Source: Deltaproteobacteria bacterium
GTDB taxonomy: Bacteria; Desulfobacterota; Desulfobacteria; Desulfobacterales; C00003060
Length of the DNA: 6,423 bases
Assembly: GCA_019309815.1 (NCBI GenBank)
Contig: JAFDFO010000133.1
Coordinates: 1-6,423, forward strand
Direction of reading: 5' to 3'
Of the stretch, positions 1-6,113 are shown piece after piece. The first letter of the stretch is position 1, and the number at the start of each line of letters is the position of its first letter. The translations under genes were made by a program, and so were the position numbers. The notes beneath the pieces are model-generated. The model was not told the DNA's origin. It ran no database searches and saw only the letters and a list, made by a program, of their open reading frames with translations.

Positions 1-28
1 CTCCTTTTGGTTAAAATGACAAAAGGAG
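1..28. repeat. Hairpin at window edge, copy of the dispersed repeat
   Basis: CTCCTTTTG (1-9) and CAAAAGGAG (20-28) form a perfect 9-base-pair stem with a 10-base loop. Positions 1-21 also match the repeat at 139-159 with three C-to-T differences. There is no T-run on either side within view, so it is not called a terminator. Confidence 0.65.
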
Positions 29-72
29 GAAACTTGACAACGGGGTTAATCGGCCCAACCTGTGGCCTTCGG

Positions 73-97
73 CCGTTCACCGTTCACCGTTCACCGT
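73..97. repeat. Tandem CCGTTCA heptamers
   Basis: Three exact copies of CCGTTCA followed by CCGT. The next stretch holds a looser direct repeat, TCCGTTGTT, at 100-108 and 114-122. The same word family (TTGTCCGTCGTC) recurs just upstream of the argB start at 3631-3642. No gene is visible in 1-220. Confidence 0.8.
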
Positions 98-132
98 GGT
101 CCGTTGTTGTTTGTCCGTTGTTCTACTTGCTA

Positions 133-159
133 AGATTTCTCCCTTCGGTCAAAATGACA
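133..159 (+). repeat. Dispersed repeat copy (AGATTTCTCCCTTCGGTC...AATGACA type)
   Basis: This 27-base element is repeated in inverse sense at 2504-2530 with 21 of 27 positions identical. A shorter copy in the same sense begins at the left window edge (1-21, 18 of 21 positions identical). Words such as CTTCGGTCRAAATGACA form small imperfect palindromes of the kind seen in REP-like intergenic elements. Confidence 0.7.
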
Positions 160-179
160 GCGGATCGCTGGTTGCGCTA

Positions 180-214
180 TCAATATTCAATCTTCAATAT
201 TCAATCTTCAATGG
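180..214. repeat. 7-base-unit tract just downstream of argF
   Basis: Five units: TCAATAT, TCAATCT, TCAATAT, TCAATCT, TCAATGG. It matches the tract next to the hslU stop (3777-3811) at 32 of 35 positions and in the same orientation relative to the gene. It begins 6 bases past the argF stop. No inverted partner is seen within the window; one may lie beyond the left edge. Confidence 0.85.
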
Positions 215-220
215 CAACCA

Positions 221-1138
221 CTACCGACCAGCCATGTATTTTTCCAGAATGGCCTTGTGCATGTGCATTTTGTTTTCGGACTGATCCCACACGACTGAAT
301 GGGGACCTTCGAGCACATCACCAGATATCTCCTCACCCCGGTGGGCGGGCAGACAGTGCATCACGATGACATCTTCTTTGGCCTTGGCTACCAAGTTCTT
401 GTTTACCTGATACGGCTCAAAGAACTGCTTGCGCCGGTCGTGGTCACTTTCCTGGCCCATGCTAGCCCAAACATCGGTATAGATTACATCGGCGCCTCGA
501 ACCGCTTCCACAGGGTCTGAGACCATCTCAATTCGGCCCTCTGCATCCCTCAGGGCAGCTTTAAGAATGGCCTCGTCAGGCTCATACCCCTTGGGAGTGG
601 CCACAATCAAGTTGAGCGGCAAGATGGCCGCTGCATTCAGCCAGGAATGCGCCACATTGTTTCCATCCCCGACCCATACAATCTTGAGGTCTTCCAGTTG
701 CCCCTTTTGCTCCAGTATGGTCATCAAGTCGCTCAATACCTGACAGGGGTGATAAAGATCTGTCAGGCCGTTTATAATTGGAATTGAGGCACCTGCGGCC
801 AATTCTTCAAGCAGATTCTGAGAATATGTCCGCACTGCCAGCCCATCCAGATATCTTGAAAGTACGCGCGCTGTGTCGGCAATCGGCTCGTTTCGGATCA
901 ACTGCGTGTCCTGCGTGTTCAGGAAAAGCGGCGTTCCACCAAGATGAGCCATCGCTGCTTCAAAGGAAACCCGAGTGCGTGTAGAAGGCTTGTCAAAGAC
1001 GAGTCCCAGGGTCTTGCCCTCAAGCGTCCGATCGGGCATGCCACTGGCATGTCGCTTTTTGAGCTCGAGTGATCGATCAAAAAGCAATTTACAATCCTCA
1101 GGACTGACATCCCTGAGCGTTAAAAGATCCTTTTTCAT
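221..1138 (-). CDS. argF: ArgF, ornithine carbamoyltransferase
   Basis: Joins carbamoyl phosphate to ornithine to make citrulline, the sixth step of arginine synthesis. The 305-residue product has the carbamoyl-phosphate loop STRTR (52-56), HPCQ (130-133), the WVGDGNNV segment opening the ornithine-binding domain (155-162), DVWASMGQE (222-230) and HCLPAHRGEE (261-270). The SMG loop and HCLP motif mark an ornithine, not aspartate, carbamoyltransferase. Length and ends are normal for an anabolic trimeric enzyme. The start codon at 1138 overlaps the argD stop by 4 bases with no strong ribosome binding site of its own, which indicates translational coupling. Six bases beyond the TAG stop begins a 7-base-unit repeat tract. 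Confidence 0.98.
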   Translation of the reverse strand: MKKDLLTLRDVSPEDCKLLFDRSLELKKRHASGMPDRTLEGKTLGLVFDKPSTRTRVSFEAAMAHLGGTPLFLNTQDTQLIRNEPIADTARVLSRYLDGLAVRTYSQNLLEELAAGASIPIINGLTDLYHPCQVLSDLMTILEQKGQLEDLKIVWVGDGNNVAHSWLNAAAILPLNLIVATPKGYEPDEAILKAALRDAEGRIEMVSDPVEAVRGADVIYTDVWASMGQESDHDRRKQFFEPYQVNKNLVAKAKEDVIVMHCLPAHRGEEISGDVLEGPHSVVWDQSENKMHMHKAILEKYMAGR

Positions 1139-2334
1139 GATATATCAGCCGCCATTTCTTCAAATATGGTGTCCAGACACGCAAGGAGCGCGTCGACCTC
1201 TCTCTCCTGGACAACAAGCGGAGGAATGAACCGCAAGATGTGTTCCTGTGTGCAATTGATCAAGAATCCCCGATCCATACACTTCTTCACCACTGAGGTC
1301 CCGTCGCAGGACAGATCCAGGCCGAGCAGAAGCCCTATGCCTCGCACTTCTTGAATGAATGCATATTTCTCCTTGAGCTGAAGGAGTCTATTTTTGAAAT
1401 ACCCTCCTACCCTCTCGCAGTTCTCAAGAACGCCATCTTCCACGAGAGTTTTCACCGTTGCAACGGCTGCTGAAGCAACCAGCGGCGTTCCACCAAAAGT
1501 AGATGCATGAGAACCCGGGGTAAAGGACGCTGCAACATCTTCCCTGGCAAGCATCGCACCCATGGGAAGTCCGTTGGCCAAGGCCTTTGCCAACGCCATG
1601 ATATCGGGCGTTATCCCAAAATGCTCGTAGGCAAAGAGCTTTCCTGTCCGACCTATTCCGGTCTGCACCTCATCAAAGACAAGGAGTAATCCCTGATCGT
1701 CGCATAGTTTTCTCAGCTTCTCGAGGTACCCGGGCGCAGGATACTGCACACCACCCTCACCCTGTATCGGTTCAAGCATCACCGCCCCGGTCTCCGGAGT
1801 GATGGCATTTTCAACGGCCGCCACATCGTTGAAGGCAACCATGTCAAAACCCTCCACAAGGGGTTCGAAGCCCTTGCGAATCTTTTCCTGGCCAGTGGCA
1901 CTCAACGTGGCCATAGTCCGGCCGTGGAAAGATCCCTCCATGGTAATGATCCTGAACCGCTCCGGCGTACCTCGATCTTTGTGATACTTTCGCACCAGTT
2001 TTATCGCTGCCTCGTTCGCCTCAGCACCGCTATTGCAGAAGAAGACCTTGTCGGCAAAAGAGTGTTCAACCAACCACTCGGCCAGGGCGATTTGCGGTTC
2101 GGTGTAATAGAGATTGGAAACGTGCACGAGACGTTCCGCCTGATCCGCTAAAACCTTTGCAATGCCCGGGTGCGCATGCCCTAAATTGCAAACCGCGATC
2201 CCGGCCACGAAATCCGCATAGGCCTTGCCCTTGTTATCAAAGAGCGTGCAACCTTTCCCGTGCGTAAAAACAATCGGAAAGCGGCCATAGGTTGTGGCGA
2301 TCACGCGTTCAGCTTTTTCTATGAGATCAGTCAT
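1135..2334 (-). CDS. argD: ArgD, acetylornithine aminotransferase
   Basis: PLP-dependent class III aminotransferase that converts N-acetylglutamate semialdehyde plus glutamate to N-acetylornithine. Numbered from ATG 2334, the 399-residue product has NLGHAHP (50-56), the PLP-phosphate loop NSGAEANE (101-108), SFHGRT (135-140), EPIQGEGG (188-195), DEVQTGIGRTG with the cofactor-contacting aspartate (221-231), the Schiff-base lysine K250 in LAKALANG, and HASTFGGTPL (276-285). I chose ATG 2334 because MTDLIEKAERVIATTYGRF matches the usual ArgD N-terminus. The frame also allows TTG at 2367, which would add 11 residues (MLFNPKPKSDK) of low-complexity origin. Neither start has a good ribosome binding site. 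The stop overlaps the argF start (ATGA), so the two genes are probably co-translated. In some bacteria ArgD also serves in lysine synthesis. Confidence 0.96.
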   Translation of the reverse strand: MTDLIEKAERVIATTYGRFPIVFTHGKGCTLFDNKGKAYADFVAGIAVCNLGHAHPGIAKVLADQAERLVHVSNLYYTEPQIALAEWLVEHSFADKVFFCNSGAEANEAAIKLVRKYHKDRGTPERFRIITMEGSFHGRTMATLSATGQEKIRKGFEPLVEGFDMVAFNDVAAVENAITPETGAVMLEPIQGEGGVQYPAPGYLEKLRKLCDDQGLLLVFDEVQTGIGRTGKLFAYEHFGITPDIMALAKALANGLPMGAMLAREDVAASFTPGSHASTFGGTPLVASAAVATVKTLVEDGVLENCERVGGYFKNRLLQLKEKYAFIQEVRGIGLLLGLDLSCDGTSVVKKCMDRGFLINCTQEHILRFIPPLVVQEREVDALLACLDTIFEEMAADIS

Positions 2335-2389
2335 TTTATCGCTTTTGGGTTTTGGATTAAAAAGCAAAAAAACTCATCACGCATCTTCT

Positions 2390-2687
2390 CAAGGCGAAGC
2401 CGCAAAACACGAAATTTAAGAAATCACGAAATAGTATTTTGTATTTCAGTCGTGAGTCTTCAGTAATTGATGATGCTATCCCTTCATCTTTACTAACTCT
2501 TCCCTTCATTTCGACCAGAGGGAAAAATCTGACTTGCGTTAGCAAGTCATCCTGAGCAGAGCGAAGCATCTCTTCATATTATCAGGATTTCTCGCTTCAC
2601 TCGAAATGACAACAAGAGCCAGCCGAAGGCTCACAATGGTCTTTTTTCGTGCTTTTATTGCCTTCGTGTTTTGCGGCGTGCGCCTTG
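2390..2687. repeat. Long inverted repeat bracketing the argD-argB gap
   Basis: Arm 2390-2413 and arm 2663-2687 are reverse complements: 15 bases perfect (GCCGCAAAACACGAA against TTCGTGTTTTGCGGC) and then 7 perfect (CAAGGCG against CGCCTTG), with 2 or 3 unmatched bases between. The 249 bases inside carry the nested palindromes listed separately. The whole 417-base gap between argD and argB shows no convincing gene on either strand. Confidence 0.8.
2504..2610. repeat. Composite palindromic element in the argD-argB gap
   Basis: Three adjoining parts are visible. 2504-2530 is an inverse copy of the repeat found at 133-159. 2531-2548 is a perfect hairpin (GACTTGC, loop GTTA, GCAAGTC). 2546-2571 (starting GTCATCCTGAGC) and 2586-2610 (ending CGAAATGAC) are imperfect inverse copies of each other around a 14-base loop. 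The GTCATYCTGAGC...GCGAAGSATCT word type is familiar from intergenic repeats of many bacteria. A further short stem, GAGCC/GGCTC, follows at 2616-2632. Confidence 0.7.
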
Positions 2688-2751
2688 AAAAGATACGTGA
2701 TAGTCTTTGGTTTTTGTCTTTAAACTTTAGGCACTTTAGCGCACTTGTGTT

Positions 2752-3627
2752 CTACTTATGTATCTCCGTTCCAATCCCCTTATCTGTTAGAAGCTCGAGG
2801 AGCACAGTATGTGACTTGCGGCCATCAATGATGTGCACCATGTCCACGCCCCGTTGTATGGCTTCCATAGCGCATTGAATCTTCGGAATCATTCCTCCCA
2901 AAATCGTGCCATCCTTGAGCATCCCCTGCACAGTTTCTGTATCCATAGAGGATATCAACGATCCTTTCTTGTCCATGACCCCTTCCACATCCGTTAGCAG
3001 GATCAGCTTCGTGGCCTTGAGGGCTACAGCAACTTTACTCGCAACCCAGTCCGCATTGATATTGTACGTCTCACCCGTTTCTCCAACCCCAACCGGGGCA
3101 ATGACCGGGATAAACCCTCCGTCCTCAATCGTTTTTATGATCATCGGATTTACAGCTACGACCTCGCCCACCATGCCCATGTCTATGATCTCAGGAGGCT
3201 TGTCTTCAACCTGGGGACGCAGAAGGTGCAGCTTCTTGGCGAGGATCAGGCGTCCATCCTTGCCGCTCAATCCCACTGCTCTGCCACCCTGCTGGCTGAT
3301 CTGTGCCACGATCTCCTTGTTGACCTTGCCAACGAGGACCATCTCCACCACGTCCATGGTCGGTTCATCCGTCACACGCATCCCGTCCACGAACTGGGAG
3401 TCCATCCCCATCTGCTCTAACACCGAGCCAATTTGCGGGCCTCCACCGTGGACAACCACAGGATTAAGGCCGACGAATTTCAACAGCGTGATGTCACGAG
3501 CAAACCCCTCCTTCAGGGACGCCTCAACCATGGCGTTTCCACCATACTTGATGACGATCGTCTTTCCGTAGAAACGCCGAATATACGGAAGAGCCTCGAT
3601 GAGGATATCTGCTACATTAGTAGGCAT
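2752..3627 (-). CDS. argB: ArgB, N-acetylglutamate kinase
   Basis: Phosphorylates N-acetyl-L-glutamate with ATP, the second step of arginine synthesis. The 291-residue product is an amino-acid-kinase fold protein. It has the phosphate-binding IKYGGNAM (26-33), the substrate loop GGGPQI (61-66), RVTD (84-87), GLSGKDG (119-125), NINADWVASKVA (189-200), LLTDVEGV (210-217), GGMIPKI (244-250) and the closing KGIGTEI. It is longer than the roughly 258-residue, arginine-insensitive E. coli enzyme. It carries the extra N-terminal helix (about residues 3-20, ending ALPYIRRFYGK) seen in the hexameric, arginine-inhibited enzymes of Thermotoga and Pseudomonas. Feedback inhibition by arginine is therefore likely, by inference. 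The start at ATG 3627 fits the family N-terminus, although the ribosome binding site is weak. The gene is separated from hslU by 184 bases and from argD by about 400 bases of repeat-rich DNA. Confidence 0.97.
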   Translation of the reverse strand: MPTNVADILIEALPYIRRFYGKTIVIKYGGNAMVEASLKEGFARDITLLKFVGLNPVVVHGGGPQIGSVLEQMGMDSQFVDGMRVTDEPTMDVVEMVLVGKVNKEIVAQISQQGGRAVGLSGKDGRLILAKKLHLLRPQVEDKPPEIIDMGMVGEVVAVNPMIIKTIEDGGFIPVIAPVGVGETGETYNINADWVASKVAVALKATKLILLTDVEGVMDKKGSLISSMDTETVQGMLKDGTILGGMIPKIQCAMEAIQRGVDMVHIIDGRKSHTVLLELLTDKGIGTEIHK

Positions 3628-3673
3628 CGGTTGTCCGTCGTCAGTTAATGTTATTGGTCTCTGGAAATCGACG

Positions 3674-3811
3674 ATTGAAAATTGAATATTGAATATTGAA
3701 TATTAAAAGAAGAACCAACGCAAAGTAATTCTTCAAGCCTTTCAACTCTCCCCTATTTGTGTCTACTTCTTTGCAGTCAATTTTCAATCTTCAATATTCA
3801 ATTTTCAATAG
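3674..3811. repeat. Inverted pair of 7-base-unit tracts between argB and hslU
   Basis: The left arm 3674-3708 has five 7-base units (ATTGAAA, three ATTGAAT, ATTAAAA). The right arm 3777-3811 has five units in the opposite sense (TCAATTT, TCAATCT, TCAATAT, TCAATTT, TCAATAG). The arms flank 68 bases of unique sequence. The right arm touches the hslU stop codon at 3812. The arms could pair over about 35 bases, mostly A-T. Confidence 0.88.
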
Positions 3812-5185
3812 CTACAGTATGTAGCGACTCAGGTCCACGTCATCCTTGATGTCTTTGAGTTTATCGTAAACATAGTCGGCATCTATGACCATGTCTGTGT
3901 CAGGAAGATCCGGGGCATCAAAGAGAATCTCATCCAGCAGTCGCTCCATGACCGTGTGAAGCCTTCTGGCACCTATGTTTTCAGTACGCTCATTTACCTC
4001 TGTAGCAATCTCCGCAATAGCGGAAATGGCATCGTCCTTAAAGACCAGGTCGATCCCTTCGGTCATGAGCAGACCCTTGTATTGTAGAATCAGGGCATTC
4101 TTTGGCTCAGTGAGTATTCTCACAAAATCTTCCTTGCCCAGGGACTTGAGCTCCACCCGAATCGGGAAGCGGCCCTGAAGCTCCGGAACCAGGTCAGACG
4201 GCTTGCTGGTATGAAATGCCCCTGAAGCAATAAAAAGGATATGGTCGGTCTTGACCATGCCGTACTTCGTCGCAACGGTTGACCCTTCTATGATGGGAAG
4301 GAGATCTCGCTGAACACCCTCCCTGGATACATCCGGCCCGTGTGCCCCCTCCCTGCCTGTGATCTTGTCGATCTCGTCAAGGAAGATAATGCCTGACTGT
4401 TCCACTTTGGAAACGGCCTTTTTTACTACCTTGTCCATGTCCACGAGTCTCTGGGCCTCCTCCTGCGCGAGAATTTCCAGGGCTTCGGGTACCTTGACCT
4501 TTCGCTTCTTAGTGCGCTTAGGGAACATGCTGCCAAACATGTCCTTTAGATTAATGTCCATCTCCTCCATCCCGGCACTTGAAAATATCTCCACCATGGG
4601 AATATTGCGCTCGGCCACCTCCAGGTCGATATAGCGACCGTCCAGCTTGCCATCCCGCAGCATACTCCGCATCTTCCCGCGAGTAGAGGACTGCTCCGTT
4701 CCACTGTTTCTTACCAGCTCCAGCGTCTTTTCCTCCCCCTCGGCATCCTTGGATCCCTCTGGCTCCCTTTTGGGGGGCAGCAGGATGTCCAGCATGCGCT
4801 CCTCGGCAATTCCCTGGGCCTTCGCCTTTACCGACTCCTGTTCTTCCGATCTGACCATGCTGACAGATAGTTCTGTAAGATCCCGGATCATGGACTCTAC
4901 ATCCCGCCCAACATATCCTACCTCAGTGAACTTGGATGCCTCAATCTTCAAAAAGGGTGAATTTGCGAGCCGAGCCAGCCGTCTTGCAATCTCGGTCTTT
5001 CCCACCCCTGTCGGTCCAATCAGAATAATATTCTTTGGAGCAATCTCATCCCGCAGGTCTTCCCGCACCTGCTGCCTTCGCCAACGATTCCTCAAGGCGA
5101 TGGCCACGGATCGCTTCCCATCCTTCTGGCTGATGATGTACTTATCCAGCTCCGATACAATTTCACGTGGTGTTAATTGTTTCAT
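3812..5185 (-). CDS. hslU: HslU (ClpY), AAA+ ATPase and unfoldase of the HslVU protease
   Basis: HslU is the hexameric ATPase that unfolds proteins and feeds them into HslV. The 457-residue product is full length. It shows the N-terminal TPREIVxxLDKYIISQ segment, Walker A GPTGVGKT (57-64), the pore loop GYVG (90-93), a charged, variable I-domain (about 110-240), Walker B IIFLDEID (266-273), the IASGAFH segment (319-325), an arginine-finger region LQGRFPIR (336-343) and the sensor-2 motif GARRLHTV (405-412). It ends in DLSRYIL, the C-terminal tail that inserts into HslV and activates it. No key residue is missing. ATG at 5185 is preceded by a near-perfect ribosome binding site. hslV lies upstream across a 320-base gap that is unusually long for this pair. 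The stop codon (3812-3814) directly abuts a 7-base-unit repeat tract. Confidence 0.98.
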   Translation of the reverse strand: MKQLTPREIVSELDKYIISQKDGKRSVAIALRNRWRRQQVREDLRDEIAPKNIILIGPTGVGKTEIARRLARLANSPFLKIEASKFTEVGYVGRDVESMIRDLTELSVSMVRSEEQESVKAKAQGIAEERMLDILLPPKREPEGSKDAEGEEKTLELVRNSGTEQSSTRGKMRSMLRDGKLDGRYIDLEVAERNIPMVEIFSSAGMEEMDINLKDMFGSMFPKRTKKRKVKVPEALEILAQEEAQRLVDMDKVVKKAVSKVEQSGIIFLDEIDKITGREGAHGPDVSREGVQRDLLPIIEGSTVATKYGMVKTDHILFIASGAFHTSKPSDLVPELQGRFPIRVELKSLGKEDFVRILTEPKNALILQYKGLLMTEGIDLVFKDDAISAIAEIATEVNERTENIGARRLHTVMERLLDEILFDAPDLPDTDMVIDADYVYDKLKDIKDDVDLSRYIL

Positions 5186-5193
5186 TAGTATTA

Positions 5194-5202
5194 ATCACCT
5201 CC
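5194..5202 (-). promoter_or_regulatory. Strong ribosome binding site of hslU
   Basis: The minus strand reads GGAGGTGAT, a 9-base match to the complement of the 16S rRNA 3' end, 8 bases before ATG 5185. It fixes the hslU start and suggests that hslU is translated independently of hslV. Confidence 0.85.
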
Positions 5203-5219
5203 AACTAGTTTGGAGAAGA

Positions 5220-5495
5220 GGATTCAAGGATTCAAGGGGTCGAGGGTTCAAGGGTTTCTTTCTAAAGACTTAATCAGCGCTTTTAGCATTCTTTCGCTTT
5301 CTGCTATATCACTTCTAATCTTCCCCAATTCGTCTCCTTCAATAAATCCTAAATCCCCTGCTAGTAATATCTGTGTTTCTTTCTTTGAATATTTCTTTGC
5401 CTTTCACTCGAATCCTTGGGCCCTCGACTCCTTGTATCCTTCAGTAGTTCTTCAGCCTTTCACTGGAATCCTCGAATCCTCGACCCCTTGAACCC
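5220..5495. repeat. Inverted 8-base-unit tracts filling the ends of the hslU-hslV gap
   Basis: The left arm 5220-5259 reads GGATTCAA, GGATTCAA, GGGGTCGA, GGGTTCAA, GGGTTTCT. The right side carries two arms in the opposite sense: 5408-5439 (TCGAATCC, TTGGGCCC, TCGACTCC, TTGTATCC) and 5464-5495 (TGGAATCC, TCGAATCC, TCGACCCC, TTGAACCC). The last arm ends 10 bases from the hslV stop. Between left and right arms lies the four-helix-bundle remnant. Together these account for most of the 320 bases between the two genes; no other gene is visible there. Confidence 0.85.
5251..5403 (-). pseudogene. Remnant of a four-helix-bundle protein (23S rRNA intervening-sequence / Avd-like family), C-terminal part
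   Basis: Inside the hslU-hslV gap the minus strand holds a 51-codon open stretch between TGA (5404-5406) and TGA (5248-5250), with no start codon near its beginning. The translation includes ETQILLAGDLGFIEGDEL and then ESERMLKALIKSLERNP. This resembles the last two helices of the small four-helix-bundle proteins (ETQ-LLA-DLG-I, then ML-GLI-SL), known from inserts in 23S rRNA genes and related to the Avd protein of diversity-generating retroelements. The N-terminal half is absent, replaced by 8-base repeat tracts. I read it as a truncated gene copy carried in with the flanking repeats. Family assignment is from memory of the motif and is moderately sure. Confidence 0.5.
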
Positions 5496-5505
5496 TTTCG
5501 AAGAA

Positions 5506-6015
5506 TTATTTCAACTCTTCAATGGTAATATGTTCGTTGGTGTATATGCAAAGCCGGGCTGCAATCTTCATGGCTATCTCCGCCACCGTTCGTGCATCTA
5601 GTTCTGTCTCATGGATCAAGGCAATGGCGGCAGCCTGTGCATAAGCGCCCCCTGAGCCAATCCCCAAAACCCCTTCATCCGGTTCAATCACATCGCCGTT
5701 GCCGGATATCAGAAACAAGTGATCAAGGTCAACGGCGACCAGAATGGCTTCCAGCCTTCTTAAATACTTGTCTGTCCTCCAGTCCTTGGCCAGCTCAACC
5801 GCGGATCGCGTAATGTTTCCGTTGAATTGCTCAAGTTTTCCTTCAAAGCGTTCATACAGATTCAGGGCGTCAGCCGTCGCTCCAGCAAACCCAACAATGA
5901 TCTTGTCTTTGTATATCTTTCGAACCTTCTTGGCGGAATGTTTCATGATCGTGTCCCCGAGGGTTACCTGCCCGTCGCCGGCCACGGCCACGTTTTTACC
6001 TCGTCGCACCGCCAA
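5506..6015 (-). CDS. hslV: HslV (ClpQ), peptidase subunit of the HslVU protease; start region apparently frameshifted
   Basis: HslV is the N-terminal-threonine peptidase that forms a double hexamer capped by HslU in the cytoplasm. Counting from TTG at 6015, family motifs are GDGQVT (13-18), AKKVRKIY (28-35), GFAGATADA (42-50), DWRTDKYLRRLEA (78-90), SGNGDVIEP (104-112), IGSGG (119-123) and CIYTN (156-160). The 169-residue frame runs to the stop at 5506. The start is the problem. The frame stays open upstream to TGA at 6058-6060 and encodes HGTTIL directly before the TTG, including the expected catalytic threonine, but it has no ATG, GTG or TTG there. TTG 6015 has no ribosome binding site and would leave out that threonine. 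ATG 6044 and GTG 6056 are well placed but lie in another frame, which ends at TAA 5964-5966. A tandem CACGG at 6026-6035 explains the shift. Identity is certain; whether the product is active is doubtful. Confidence 0.92.
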   Translation of the reverse strand: MAVRRGKNVAVAGDGQVTLGDTIMKHSAKKVRKIYKDKIIVGFAGATADALNLYERFEGKLEQFNGNITRSAVELAKDWRTDKYLRRLEAILVAVDLDHLFLISGNGDVIEPDEGVLGIGSGGAYAQAAAIALIHETELDARTVAEIAMKIAARLCIYTNEHITIEELK

Positions 6016-6063
6016 GATGGTGGTGCCGTGCCGTGAGGCTTCATAACATCTTCCACTTCAGTT

Positions 6064-6068
6064 CTCCT
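6064..6068 (-). promoter_or_regulatory. Ribosome binding site upstream of hslV
   Basis: The minus strand reads AGGAG here, 7 bases before GTG at 6056-6054 and 19 before ATG at 6044-6042. The spacing fits the GTG best. Both codons share one frame, and that frame is not the one encoding the body of HslV, so this site supports the view that the start of hslV has been shifted by a small insertion. Confidence 0.5.
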
Positions 6069-6113
6069 GCGTTGAAAGTCATATCCACCAGACGTCGTCA
6101 TCCAGTCTGTGAT

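Noticed and set aside
1..28. Intrinsic terminator for argF
   Set aside because: The stem is good but no T-run follows on either strand within the window, and it lies almost 200 bases past the stop.
2357..2569. Minus-strand 70-codon frame upstream of argD
   Set aside because: It lies across the intergenic palindromes and starts at a non-convincing codon; the translation only reflects the repeat sequence.
2906..3571. Plus-strand open frame of 221 codons opposite argB
   Set aside because: Antisense shadow of argB; low-complexity T/S/P-rich translation.
3674..3708. Possible ArgR (ARG box) sites in the TTGAATATTGAAT tract near arg genes
   Set aside because: ARG boxes are inverted (TGAAT...ATTCA); these are direct 7-base repeats, and the same tract follows hslU and argF stops, so it is not positioned as an operator.
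3674..3811. CRISPR array
   Set aside because: Units are 7 bases with no spacers; it is a simple tandem tract.
4647..5273. Plus-strand open frame of 208 codons opposite hslU
   Set aside because: Antisense shadow of a clear, full-length hslU; serine- and arginine-rich translation with no family motifs.
6060..6113. Heat-shock (sigma-32 type) promoter before hslV
   Set aside because: No CTTGAAA / CCCCAT-like pair at suitable spacing could be found.
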